Source of the DNA: Poecilobothrus nobilitatus
Lineage: Eukaryota > Arthropoda > Insecta > Diptera > Dolichopodidae
Direction of reading: 5' to 3'
DNA length: 64,000 nucleotides
NCBI GenBank assembly: GCA_947095535.1
Contig: OX352772.1
Location: forward strand, 120,955,877-121,019,876
The notes beneath the pieces are model-generated. The model did no database searches. It was not told the origin of the DNA and worked only from the letters and a program-made list of their open reading frames with translations. Of this stretch, positions 1 through 10,732 are shown piece after piece. How positions within the stretch are numbered: position 1 is the stretch's first letter; each line of letters begins with the position of its first letter. The translations under genes and the position numbers were made by a program.

Positions 1-676
1 TAAGTCAATCAGAGGTAATGTAAACGCGATACTTAAATAAATAATGAATTATACCAAATTGTGTGTAATAGTAAGTATGCCTAAATTTATAAATATTTGC
101 CTACAAAAAATTTTTTTGAACTCACATGACTTAAAAAATTGTCTGAATATTCCCTAAAAATTAAAAAAAAAAGGAGCCATTTTTCTCGCTCAGCTTATTT
201 TGACACTAGATTGATGAGAAAATGGATGAGAATTGGATGAGAATAAAACTATCATCAATTAATTTCTCATCCAGTCTTCATCAATTAATGAACCAGTATG
301 GATGAAAACATTGATGTGTAATACACTTGTTACGATTTTTTTGAATTTTTTCAATAATTTAAAATTGTTGAGGATCATATGATGCGCAGTACAAAAAAAA
401 ATTTAATAATTAAAAAACATAATGGTTGGTTAAGAAGTTTATATTTATATGATATTGGTATTACATACCTATATATCATGTTTATTTCCATTATTTTCGT
501 GTATGCCATTGATAAATGAATAATGTATAATATAAATATTGATATATGTATATATATGTATATACATACATATATAGTGACGTATATACGTATTTTGTTG
601 TATTTATAAGAAATTATTCTATGAATGAAAAATTTAAATAAACAAAATGCAATGTATATATACTAATACATATATA
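1..676. other. AT-rich flank, no gene seen
   Basis: No open frame, RNA or repeat copy was recognised here. The stretch is AT-rich with TA-rich runs near 540-590 and 640-676. The last bases before the LTR at 677 read TATATA, the kind of target that errantiviruses prefer. Confidence 0.6.
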
Positions 677-885
677 AGTTATGATAGTCCATTACATTAA
701 CCAATAAATAAAAATAAAAATCATTTATAATCATAATAATAATAATAAATTTTTAACTAGCAAAATGTTATTTCTTTAACAAACAATTAATTGTTAATAT
801 TATTTTGAACTTGAAATAATTCCTTATTTAATAATTTTTACTTAATAGGCATTTAAATAAAATTGCAAACGAATGAGTAATTATT
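677..885 (+). repeat. Errantivirus-type LTR, 5' copy (probably partial)
   Basis: About 205 bases from here match 5431-5635 nearly base for base, in the same orientation. Both copies begin AGTTATGATAG, and an AGT start is usual for errantivirus LTRs. A TATATA run lies immediately upstream, as expected for their target. The match ends near GAGTAATTA. No primer-binding site is visible downstream, so either the inner end is lost or this is only part of a longer LTR. Inference: the two copies are the LTRs of one decayed provirus whose middle is largely replaced by TE-F. Confidence 0.6.
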
Positions 886-1047
886 AAAGTAAAGAACCTT
901 AATTTATAACAAAAATAAATATTTTTAACCAAATAAAAAATTGTCATAAATTGAAATTCGAATACTTTGCTATTAAATAACATTTAAAAGAAAAGAAACA
1001 ACAACAAAATTACATTTAAAAAAATTACTTTCTTATTTAAAAAAAAG

Positions 1048-3340
1048 CAAGTAAATGTAACAGTAAGTCGATGCAACCGACTTATTAACACCCTACACCT
1101 GAATAATTCGAATTAAATTAAAAATCCATAAGTTTTTTTGGCAGCTGCTTGAACTTTTTCCCTTTTCTGTCTTATTCAACTCGAATTTCAGGAACGTAAA
1201 AGAGGCATCCTCTTGGGATATGCTTGACACCTTTGTAAAAAATTTTAAGTTTCTATCTTTATTAATTTCGATGATTGTTAGTCCTTGGGAGGTGTGTGTC
1301 AGGTACCCGAATTGCCACTCCAATTCATCGAATCCATCTCAGGAACATAAAGAAAACATGCCAGAACACCATTGTACTAAATTTAAAGGTTCTACTTTTG
1401 TTGGTTTTGGAGATATGCTGGTTCTTCTTGTGCTCGTCCGGAAGTATCCAAAATACCAACCCATGGTTCAAATTCTTTCAAATGTCAGTTTCCAATTTTA
1501 CAGAAAAGGAAACTCGTTTGCTCTGGAGCTCGTTCGGAAACTTCCAAGATTTGAACCTATGGACCAAATCCTCACAAATTTCAGAAACATAAATCAAACA
1601 TGAAGGAACACCATTCTGCCTAATTTAAAGGTTATATCTTTGTTGCTTTTGGAGATAATATCATTTGCTCTGAGGCTCGTTCGGAAGCTTCCAAAATCCG
1701 ATCCCAAGGACCAAATCGTCTCAAATTTCAGAGATTTAAATCATACATGAAAGAACACCATTCTGCCAAATTTAAAGGTTATATCTTAGTTAGTTTTGCA
1801 GATAATCTCATTTGCTCTTGTGCTCGTTGGGAAGCTTCCAAAATCCAAACCCATCGACCGAATCCTTTTAAATTTCAGAAACATAAATCGTACGGGAAGG
1901 AATATCATTGTACAAAATTTGAAGGTTCTACCTTTATTGATTTTGGAGATAATTTCGTTTGTTCTGGGGCTCGTTCGGAAGCCTCCAAAATCCAAACCCA
2001 TGGACCAAATCCTCTGAAATTTCAGAGACCTAAATCAAACATGAAAGAACGCCATTCTGCCAAATTTAAAGGTTATATCTTTGTTGTTTTTGGAGATAAT
2101 CTCATATGCTCTGGGGCTCGTTACGAAGCTTCCAAAATCCAAACCTATGGTCTATATCCTCTTAAATTTCAGAGACATACATCAAACGGGAAGGAACATC
2201 ATTGTAAAAAATTTAAAGGTTCTATCTTTGTTGGTTTTGGAGATAATCTCGTTTGCTCTGGGGCTCGTTCGGAAGCTTCCAATATACGAATCCATGGTTC
2301 AAATTCTTTCAAATGTCAGTTTCCAATGTTATACAAAAGGAAACATAACAGCACACCCTTGTACTAAAAATAAAGGTTCTATCTTTGTTGGTTGTGGAGA
2401 TTTACTCGTTTGCTCTGGGGCTCGTTCGGAAGCTTCCAAGATCCGAACCCATGAACCAAATCCTTTCAAATTTCAGAGACTTAAATAAAACACGAAAGAA
2501 CACCACTCTGCCAAATTTAAAGGTTATATCTTAGTTGGTTTTGGAGATAATCTCATTTGCTCTGGTGCTCGTTCGGAAGCTTCCAAAATTCAAACCCATG
2601 GACCAAATCCTCTTAAATTTCAGAGACATAAATCGAACGGGAAGGAACATCATTGTACAAAATTTAAAGGTTCTATCATTGTACAAAATTTAAAGGTTCT
2701 ATATTTGTTTATTTTGGAGATAATCTTGTTTGCTCTGGGGCTCGTTCGGAAGCTTCCAACATCCGAACCGATGGACCAAATCCTTTCAAATTTTAGAAAC
2801 TTAAATAAAACATGAAAGAACACCACTCTGTTAAATTTGAAGGTTATATCTTTATTGGTTTTGGAGATAATCTCATTTGCTCTGGTGCTCATTCGGAAGC
2901 TTCCAAAATCCAAACCCATGGACCAAATCCTCTTAAATTTCAGAGACATAAATCGAATGGGAAGGAACATCATTGTAAAAAATTTAAAGGTTCTATCTTT
3001 CTTGGTTTTGGAGATAATCTCGTTTGCTCCGGAATCATTCGGAAGCTTCCAGAATCCGAACCCATGGACCGATATTCGAACTTAGCCTTCCTTTCGTGAT
3101 TAGTAACCTACTACATATGAGGTATGAGCTGTAAGCTCTTTTAGAGAGATAAATAAATAAATAAATATAAATTTCATCAAGATAGCTTCATTAGTTTGGG
3201 CATCGTTAAATCGACTCAGGAGGTGATCCTGATTCAGAATATATATACATGTCCATATCTAACTCGCTTCCTTTTGGCGGTTACAAACACTATAACAAAG
3301 TTAATATACCCTATACTTTAGGTATAGGGTATAAAAAAAG
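1048..3340 (+). mobile_element. TE-F copy 1: element with 147-bp internal tandem repeats
   Basis: The start (CAAGTAAATGTAACAGTAAG) is shared with 27613 and 31638. The end (TATACCCTATACTTTAGG, then GTATAGGGTATA) is shared with about 29166. The two ends are imperfect inverted repeats of each other (TTAACACCCTACACCT against TTATACCCTATACCT), and the 3' end can fold as a hairpin with 11-bp arms ATACCCTATAC/GTATAGGGTAT around 3307-3333. Subterminal inverted repeats, a central tandem array and a 3' hairpin are the layout of DINE-1/Helentron-type non-autonomous elements. That assignment is an inference. No transposase or Rep/helicase gene is present. Confidence 0.6.
1330..3100 (+). repeat. Tandem array, period about 147 bp
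   Basis: The landmark GGAAGCTTCC or a close variant occurs at about 1683, 1830, 1977, 2124, 2271, 2428, 2575, 2748, 2895 and 3041. Spacings are 147, 147, 147, 147, 157, 147, 173, 147 and 146. The 173 spacing contains a 26-bp local duplication (around 2665-2700). More diverged units extend back to about 1330. Because 147 is 49 codons, open frames persist through several units on both strands; the plus frame repeats a unit containing FGDNLVCSGARSEASKI. I regard these as repeat artefacts unless shown otherwise. Confidence 0.85.
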
Positions 3341-3344
3341 ATAA

Positions 3345-4200
3345 AAGGTAAGGTAAGGAATAAGATTTTTTCTTAGAGTTTCCATCAATAAGTATCCACA
3401 TCTGTACGGAGAAAAGGAAACGCTAATTAAAAATATCTTAAAATTAAAAGACCAGTTAGAGATAAAAACTTTTTGAAAAATCCATCCCGCATTTGTACGG
3501 AAAAACAGGAGAATACTAAAAAATGTTTATTCATAAAAAGCGCTATATAAAATTTTTTTTTTCAAAAGGATCCGTAATAAGAACTAATTATCTGTAGTTC
3601 TATTAAAACATAGTTTTACTAATTGATTAAAATAATTTAATAGGCCACTTAAGGCATATAGAGTATTCATATTAATAAAATTAGACTTTTTATAAATCTT
3701 ATATTTTTTATCTCAATTTAAATTCAATAATTAAATATCAACAATCAATAATTTAATTCAATTATAATAATATTATTTTATAAGTCTTTATAAGGTTATT
3801 TTGTAGATTTAAAGTTTTTATAAAAATAATCTATTTTAGTACAATTTTGTGAAAATAAAAAAAAGAAAGGAAAAAACTTTGGCCAGATAGAGCAAGCAAA
3901 CATTTTTTTTAAAAAAGTAAAAAGAATAAACAATATAATAAAAAGAAAGAAAAAATACATATTTTTTTTTTTTTTTTGATAATACGAATATATAAAATTT
4001 CTATAAACTTTTGTTCTTACTTATTGACAATTATTTTATTCTAATAATATAAAATTTTATCATTTTATCACATACACTTTGTTTTTATCAAATTAATAGT
4101 GACAATTTAAATTTTTTGTCTAAGAGGCCTATCTCTTAGTATCCTGTTGGTTTTTAGCTTTTTTCTTTTATCATGTAAAATATTAAAGAAACCCCATTTT
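3345..4200. other. AT-rich interval, no gene seen
   Basis: Two degenerate copies of a short sequence containing CATCTGTACGGA / CATTTGTACGGA lie near 3395 and 3490. The rest is low-complexity A/T. It may be the eroded interior of the errantivirus remnant, but nothing identifiable remains. Confidence 0.5.
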
Positions 4201-4209
4201 TATTAATAA

Positions 4210-4878
4210 CAAAAATATATAAAAATGTCAAGACTATACCTTTTGGCAGACAAGAACTAAATGCCTCTACTCCCGAAAATGAAGACCCAAATTTGAGTCC
4301 AATTGAAGAAGAGGGGGGAAATGATCAAGGGAAACTTCCAAATTTAAGGAAAACTATCAAACAAATAGTGCAACACGAAACGCAGAAAGCATTAGGAATC
4401 AATGATTTCCAAGAAGAAAAAGAGGAATTGGAAATGGATAGCAGGTACTCCAGATCACGATGACTATATTATGATAAAGAAAAAAGTAAATAATATGTTA
4501 AATAATAATAACAAACAGGTAATAATAAACAAAACTTATAATGGCAGGATAAATAACATTACTGAAATAACTAACAAAATTTTAGAAAATTTAAAAAACA
4601 AAAGTATAATTGGTAATCATTCTGTTCTTCAAATTCAATATAAATTGAAATTGATTAAAGAAGAAATAGTTAATTTAAAATATGCCATTCATTGGGCAAA
4701 ATTAGGTGTAATAAATCCTATATTATTGTCAAAATCAAAAATAGAAATTTTAGTCGAAATATTAGATAAAAAAAATTTTCCTTATGAAAATGTTGAAGAA
4801 GCATTACATTTTTCTAATGTAAAGGTTATAAGTAATGGTACTGTACTTCCTTGTTCTATCTCATTGAAATTCCTTTAA
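4210..4878 (+). pseudogene. env: Errantivirus env fragment (N-terminal part of the ectodomain)
   Basis: The open frame 4402-4878 (158 codons) begins with a basic cluster, then WKWIAGTPDHDDY, then an Asn-rich stretch (MLNNNNKQVIINKTYNGRI) and a helical region. This resembles the region after the furin-like site of env proteins of insect errantiviruses of the 17.6/Tom group. A charged, acidic lead-in at 4250-4400 is probably the same gene in another frame. The frame breaks near 4878 before the next env piece. No complete env is present: signal peptide, most of the surface subunit and continuity are missing. Old, non-functional copy. Confidence 0.65.
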
Positions 4879-4941
4879 CTTCAAATGAAATATTTGTAAA
4901 ATTATTAATTAAAGCAATAGGAAATTCCAACAGACAAAGTA

Positions 4942-5277
4942 TTGCCAACTATTCTTCAACCTGAATTGATTAAAAAGGAACTACAAGAACATCTATCACT
5001 AGAACTACTCCGCCATATTCATATCAACAACACTAAAGAAATTAATTTATTAAAAGAAAAAACATTTACTGATCAAGGTTTAAGTGTCATTGGAATAGGA
5101 CCATCAATGCTAATTACCTTATTATTAATAACAACAATTATCATACTAACTTTAATGAAAAAAAATAATAAAGTAATTATCAATAACAAACATGGCGTAA
5201 ACACCACATCTGAAGAATCGATAAAAGAATTACAAGATCATACTCACATATCAATAGTCAAAGAAACCAAAACATAA
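4942..5277 (+). pseudogene. env: Errantivirus env fragment (C-terminal, membrane segment)
   Basis: This 111-codon frame follows the previous env piece in another frame, so a frameshift separates them. It begins with a helical region and then has one strongly hydrophobic segment (about residues 50-68, ITLLLITTIIILTLM) followed by KKNNK and a polar tail. That is the layout of a transmembrane anchor with a short cytoplasmic tail. It ends about 150 bases before the polypurine tract and 3' LTR, the usual place for env in an errantivirus. Broken copy; no restored protein is implied. Confidence 0.6.
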
Positions 5278-5418
5278 CATGAAAATGCAAAGCAATCGTC
5301 ATATGCAATTCCGTTGAAAACAAAAATTAAGCAAAATAAACAGCCAATCGCTCCCAAAAGAAATTCATACAAAACATCATTTTTTTAAAAATGCCGTCAA
5401 ATGAGGACATTTGATTTT

Positions 5419-5430
5419 TAAGCGGGGAAG
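5419..5430 (+). promoter_or_regulatory. Polypurine tract next to the 3' LTR
   Basis: The purine run AAGCGGGGAAG lies directly before the AGTTATGATAG LTR start. In Ty3/gypsy elements such a tract primes plus-strand synthesis at the upstream edge of the 3' LTR. Its position supports calling 5431 the LTR start. Confidence 0.6.
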
Positions 5431-5635
5431 AGTTATGATAGCCCATTACATTAACCAATAAATAAAAATAAAAATCATTTATAATCATAATAATAATAAT
5501 ATTTTTAACTAGCAAAATGTTATTTCTTTATAAACAATTAATTGTTAATATTATTTTGAACTTGAAATAATTCCTTATTTAATAATTTTTACTTAATAGG
5601 CATTTAAATAAAATTGCAAACGAATGAGTAATTAC
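5431..5635 (+). repeat. Errantivirus-type LTR, 3' copy
   Basis: Direct repeat of 677-885 with a few substitutions and small indels, for example CCCATTACATT against TCCATTACATT. Similarity ends near GAATGAGTAATTA. No clear target duplication is seen after it. Confidence 0.6.
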
Positions 5636-6007
5636 AATAAAAACTAAAAAACCAATAAATTATATTTAGGATTTTAAAATAAGCTAAAATTTGTAAAGAA
5701 ATTTTGTAACTTTTTACTATAAATATAAGGAGAACATCTTCTTAAAAAAAATGTTTCTGTTTTATTTAAATTTACAAAAAGTAAATTAACTTATATGAAT
5801 ATATATGTACTAGGTAAATCATATTTCAAAAAGTTTTGGATTGGTAGTCGTTAGGTGGAAGGTTAGAATTTGCTTTTGGAGAATGTATAAACATATATTT
5901 CGAATATATGTACAAACCATAGCTCTAGAAATTATAAAATTATTTTAAAATATTGAAAAATTAAAATAATATTATAAGCAGAGTGACAGACTATAACATA
6001 CTAACGG

Positions 6008-6193
6008 GTTCGTACGGGTATATAAGAAACAAGAGTTGACAAAGGCAACTGTATTCTTCTTCGTTTTTCCTTATTATAGCAAAACAGTCGTCAACATATC
6101 TCAGCCATATTTTAAGTAATTCGTTTTGTTTTTTTAAAAACATTTCGAAGTGACCCATGAAAAAATTGGCTATAAAACAAGAAAAAGGTGCTG
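6008..6193 (-). pseudogene. Penelope-like reverse transcriptase fragment
   Basis: On the minus strand an uninterrupted frame of about 60 codons reads APFSCFIANFFMGHFE and then WLRYVDDCFAIIRKN. The APFS..IAN..M segment followed by the (R/K)YVDD catalytic box is characteristic of Penelope-like elements, in contrast to the FADD box of the CR1-type RTs in this window. It lacks any start and is cut at both ends. Its endonuclease counterpart may be the separate fragment at 50835-51345, but the two need not come from one copy. Confidence 0.7.
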
Positions 6194-6379
6194 CACACTA
6201 ATATAAAATACTTTTCAAATAATAAAAACCTTAAGGTCTTAAAATCTAATGTAAACATAAATGAGATAATTTCTAAATTAAAAACTAAATATTTTTTTCC
6301 TATTTCTAAATTAAAAACTAAATATTATGGTCCACTTAATTACAAAAGAAATCAACAATTCAGAAATTTTTCTGTTAGC

Positions 6380-7180
6380 AAAATTTGATCATCATCAAAT
6401 AAAAATCCACTTCCAAGTCAGCGAAACCGCAATGCAATTTAACGATATTGCCACATGATGGTTTCCGAAAAGAAATGGCATGTACCTAACTACAATTGAC
6501 AAATTTACAAAATACACCACGTTGCATCGACTGTACGATAAAACAAGGGTATCAATTTTAAAGGCAGTAAAAGAGAGAATTAGATTCCTTGGAAAATTGA
6601 AAAAACTAGTCTATGATAACGATAGATGCATGTTACATAATGCAGTTACACTATTTCTAAAAGAAAACCAAATAAGCACACACACAACAACGGCCCACAA
6701 ATCCGAAATTTAGACGCTACACACCACTCTAAACGAGAACCTAAGAATAATGGTAGTTAAGAATACAGATAATGATCTAGACCTAGGAGAAAAACATCAT
6801 AAAATAGTCAGAATTTACAACATCACTATACACTCGACCACAAAAGTCGGACCAATTGGTTTCTTTTAAAAAAAAACTTTAATAAACACAATATTAAAGC
6901 ACTCGCAAACAAATACAAAGAATAAAAAAAAAGTAGAATAGTAAAGTTAAACCGTAAAGAGATCAAAATTATCAGTTACACAAAAACATAGTTAAGGTCA
7001 GAGAAATTTCAAAAAACCCAAGCACAAAAAATTAAAAACACTTAGAACTCACGTCAACCACGTTATAGATACTAGTAATGAAAGAAAAATACATTACTAC
7101 ACCAATCATTTAAAGCGAAAATATAAATATGTACCAAGTTTAGATTATAGTCCTACCTAAAAGGAAAAAATTTTCCCAAT
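6380..7180 (+). pseudogene. pol: Ty3/gypsy pol remnant: integrase core and C-terminus
   Basis: The frame 6480-6713 reads YLTTIDKFTKYTTLHRL, then KLVYDNDRCMLHNAV, then KENQISTHTTTAHK. These are the spaced Asp boxes of a gypsy-type integrase catalytic core (TxxDxFTKY...YDN...HTTTAH). After the stop the same family continues in frame as TLNENLRI and, at about 7040-7170, as a basic tail. Stops and frameshifts break it. The strand is opposite to the Penelope scrap that abuts it. It lies outside the 3' LTR at 5431, so it is a separate insertion from the env remnant. Confidence 0.6.
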
Positions 7181-7691
7181 TAAAACAAGAAAAAAACCCA
7201 AAATAAAATAATTCGATCGTAAGTTCTTTTCAACATTCTTTAACTAGGTAGTTTTATTGAAAAAAATATCGTAGCTAAAGAATTTTGTATAAGATAAATT
7301 GGCATTATAAATATTGTGTATTTGTCGAAAACAAAAACAAATATAAACAAAAACCGTAGGAAAGTCAATAATGTGATAGCTAGCTTATTTTTGTTTTATA
7401 AACTAACCGCATTATTAAAACATAGTTATTAAATAAAAATTGCAATTTTGTTAATAGAAAAAACAAACAAAAAAAATTTGTTTAGAAATGAACATTTTAG
7501 GGATTCAGAAGGAAGTGTTGTACCCGCGTAGGACCAATTGCCTATATCCTAAATATAGTTGGTATTGCCAGCTTTCATAATGTGTATTTCGTTAATGGCG
7601 CATATCATCATTTAAGGACGAAAAGGACTTTTAAAAGCATCCTTGTTGTTTTGGTCTTTTGTAAATAAACCGTTATATCTGACGATCTGTT

Positions 7692-7729
<38 letters not shown>

Positions 7730-9430
7730 TTCTGCTTTTAATTAAAGTAACGGTTTTAAGAATATTTTAACGTTTATTTGATGACGATAAGTGCTGCCGT
7801 TTTGGAGATATTGTAGTTCAAAGTTGGAAATTTTTGAAAAAAAATTGTAACATCTTTCTTTAAAAGTCAAATATTTCAAAATTTAGCCATAAGAAACCCA
7901 CTCGTTGAAAACCCACTCGTTTTACATCGTTGAAAAGCTCTCATTTTTTCTATAATTTGTGCATACATAGTTAAGGTTGATATCCAAAGGTTTAGAAGAT
8001 ATAAGCATTTATTTACGAGAGATTTGTTTTTGTTTACCTTTTTCTATATAAAACTAGGAATATACCTTTATGAAGTAACAATTTTTTCTGAAGTATGGAG
8101 CATTTAATCTTTTGAGGACATAAAGGATTTTTAAAATTAATAAAAGTTATATTATATTAGCTTGATTTAAAAAAATTATCTGTTTTATAACATTTTTACA
8201 TAAATAAATAATGTTGTGCCTTTTACAAAGTAATCTAAGACAAATTTGTTGTTCTAGAAAATAAAATAATACACCTACATATATATAAAAAAAATTATGC
8301 TATTATGTTTTTAATTTATGTATTTTTTTTTTTTTTTTTAAATTATGTTTTACTTTTCTTTCAATTTTTCTTAAACTTAAACTAATAAAAAAACAAAAAT
8401 TCAAGAAAATTAATTTTTGTAAAATACAAGATATATGTAAGATATATGTATATATGAAAAAAAAAAATAAAAATGTGATATTGTATATAATATAAATATA
8501 ATATAATATGTATTATATTTAAATTATAATTAACAAATTTATAGGAAAAATTGCAACTCTTTTGCGGGGATCCTAAAACTTTAGTAATAGGAATTGTTGA
8601 CAAAAATATTCATATTTAACTAATCACTAAGAGTATCATATTTAACTAAATATTAAAAGTAATAATAAAGCTTCGCTTGAAATAATTAAGTTATGTAATA
8701 ATAAATATTAAGAGTAATAATAAAGCTTGTCTTAAAGTAATTAAGCTTATGCTTACTTATTTTAAGAGAAGAAGCAATAAAACTGCAATATTAATGTAAT
8801 ATAATATTGAGAATCAATAAATACTTTTATGTTGACGAAGAGAGAACTGTTTTATTAAACTATATTGGTACATAAAATGTCAAATGGAACTATAAACACA
8901 AATACTGAATTAACAACAATAAATAAAATACATCAACATCAAAATTTGAATGCACATTACTCTAAATTTTGTTTAATATTTTAATTTACCTTCACATTTT
9001 AATTTCCAATTTTTTATTTTAATCTTTAATAATTTCACTGTTTTTAGTTCTTTTTATTTAAGTTATAAATTTTATATACTCTGTATGAGCAGCATTGCTC
9101 CTTCTGAGATTTAAATAATAAATTAATAAATAAATGAATTAAACTCATCTAAAAATACTACAGCAATCTAAAAATTTTTGTTTTGATTATACAAAGCTAA
9201 AATATTTCAAAATATTTTAAGTACTGCTGCTAATAATTGACAATGGATAATATAATTTAGAAACAGCGGTTGATTTTAAAGCAGTTTAAGTACTTTTCCA
9301 TCTTTTTATTTCAAAGAATATTCAGTTTTGCAATAAGATTTTACATAGTAACACGTACTTAAACAACGTTGAGTACTTTTAGCATTTGAAAATTTGAAAA
9401 TTTTTGAAATTTCAACGAAAGAACTGATTA
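7181..9430. other. AT-rich interval, no gene seen
   Basis: Contains a (TA)n microsatellite at about 7697-7726 and poly-T/poly-A runs near 8325 and 8460. Two degenerate direct repeats containing AGTAATAATAAAGCTT lie near 8655 and 8710. The stretch 7500-7690 has higher GC and could be an LTR belonging to the gypsy remnant upstream, but no second copy is present. No protein-coding signal was found. Confidence 0.5.
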
Positions 9431-9499
9431 CATGCCTTCTTTTGGCGCAAATTTAATATTGAAAGAGTAATATGTTATAAAAATAATACTGTGATAGCT

Positions 9500-10000
9500 A
9501 CATAAATTATTTTGTATTACGATATAATTTAATAATTCTTTTAATAGCATAATAAGCGTAATAAAAAAGATCGACAAAAAGTGATCCAATGTATCATAAG
9601 ATTTAACACAAAAAAATTTCATTATAGCGGGGCTCACTCACCTAACAGATTATATTTAGCACCACAGCTTGCAACCAAATTTATGTGATGAATTTTGTCA
9701 AAAAAACGCAGAATACAAAATATCATATGAGTACTATTATAGACAACAATTAGTAAAGATGAACTGCAGTTTTCATGAGAGCTTTATTGAAAAATTTGGT
9801 ATATGTACAGATTTAAATGACAATCCAAGACACGAAAATATTATTACTTTGAATACTGTTATAAAAAAGGTAATTAGTACTTACAATAACTTAATATTTA
9901 AATAATATTAATGTCTTCCAATATATTTCTCCTTTAAATTTTAGCAAAAGCTCGCACGCAAAGAATATGAATCTGACTCATCCCGGATGAATAGACAAAA
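9500..10000 (+). pseudogene. Unrecognised spliced gene-like fragment, copy 1
   Basis: A frame from about 9669 contains NLCDEFCQKNAEYKISYEYY and KMNCSFHESFIEK and is open to the codon before GTAATTAG (about 9870). The sequence then runs for about 75 bases to TTTAAATTTTAG (about 9945), where coding-like sequence resumes (QKLARKEYESDSSR). The GT..TTTTAG pair looks like a short intron. A diverged copy at 29250-29870 keeps both the coding match and the intron. Family not recognised. The spacing of Cys and the YEYYR-like segment resemble uncharacterised transposon-derived insect proteins, but that is a weak impression. The true start is not visible. Confidence 0.45.
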
Positions 10001-10139
10001 TTTACATAAGCCTAGACAAGCCACAAAATTTTTTTGAATGTGAAAATATAATAAGACCAAGGACAAAAAAAAATCGAAAATTTCTTCTGCAGGAACAAAA
10101 ACAAGTGTCTTTAATTTTTTAATTTCCATTGAAAACTCC

Positions 10140-10372
10140 ACGTTTGTTAAGAAAAACGCGAAAGTTTCTCAAAAAAAATGCTCTTGGAAACGAGTATAAA
10201 GGTGTTAATAATGATAAGATATGTTAATAAATATCGTTTAACGTCTAAGAATAGAAAACTTTTTAACGCGGCTAAAAAATTAAAAATAGAAAAAAAAAAT
10301 ACAAATTGGACAAAAAATGGAAAAATTTTGTTAGGGAAAGTGAAGAGAAAAAACTCATTGTTATAAAAAATT
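10140..10372 (+). pseudogene. CR1-B ORF1, C-terminal fragment
   Basis: The frame ends SKNRKLFNAAKKL ... TNWTKNGKILLGK. The same arrangement (Leu/Lys helix, then a short strand with an Asn-Gly turn and basic residues) closes ORF1 of CR1-A (32796-33314) and CR1-C (57474-58208). In insect CR1/Jockey-group elements this C-terminal block resembles the C-terminal domain of baculovirus FP25K-like proteins. The N-terminal part is missing or lies in the uncertain stretch 9950-10140. The ORF2 endonuclease follows about 130 bases later, the order expected for a LINE. Confidence 0.55.
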
Positions 10373-10469
10373 TTAGTGATTTAGAAAAAAAATAAAATTA
10401 TTGCTAGAAATATACTTAATAATAATTTATTAATCTCCCCCTTTCTTCACACTACAAACTATACAGTTT

Positions 10470-10732
10470 CAGACAGTTCCATTTTAAACAATAATAATAC
10501 ATTTATATTACTCCAAAACATTCGTAGTAGGAAAAAAAATATCGATAATTTCTTAGTACATTTTGAATCTTTAAGCAATTTTCCTTCGATAATAGTTTTA
10601 ACAGAAACATGGATTTATAGTAATGAACAAAATAACTTCAATATTAAAGATTATACCTTCCATGCCAATTGTAACGATAGATATGCTGATTGCTGCTGGT
10701 GGTATTATAGAGCAGGTAATCGGAAATCTCAC
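10470..10732 (+). pseudogene. CR1-B ORF2: start of the endonuclease
   Basis: Frame LLQNIRSRKKNIDNF ... IIVLTETWIYSNEQ carries the first two motifs of the apurinic-type endonuclease (the Asn of QNIRS and the Glu of TETW). The gene is interrupted at about 10732 by an insertion and resumes at about 14925, where the middle of the endonuclease is recognisable. It is the first piece of a single CR1-like ORF2 now spread over 10470-26730. Confidence 0.7.

Noticed and set aside
1747..2973. Repeat-containing proteins on both strands of TE-F
   Set aside because: Open frames on both strands follow automatically from a 147-bp period. No start context, domain or single favoured strand was seen. Kept as a question in the findings, not as genes.
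1330..3100. CRISPR-like array
   Set aside because: The whole 147-bp unit is repeated; there are no short repeats with unique spacers, and the DNA is eukaryotic.
5327..5515. Minus-strand frame over the 3' LTR edge
   Set aside because: It overlaps the polypurine tract and LTR and has no similarity to a known protein.
8640..8900. Solo LTR suggested by repeated AATAATAAAGCTT words and TGGTAC
   Set aside because: No second copy, no clear ends and no target duplication were found in the window.
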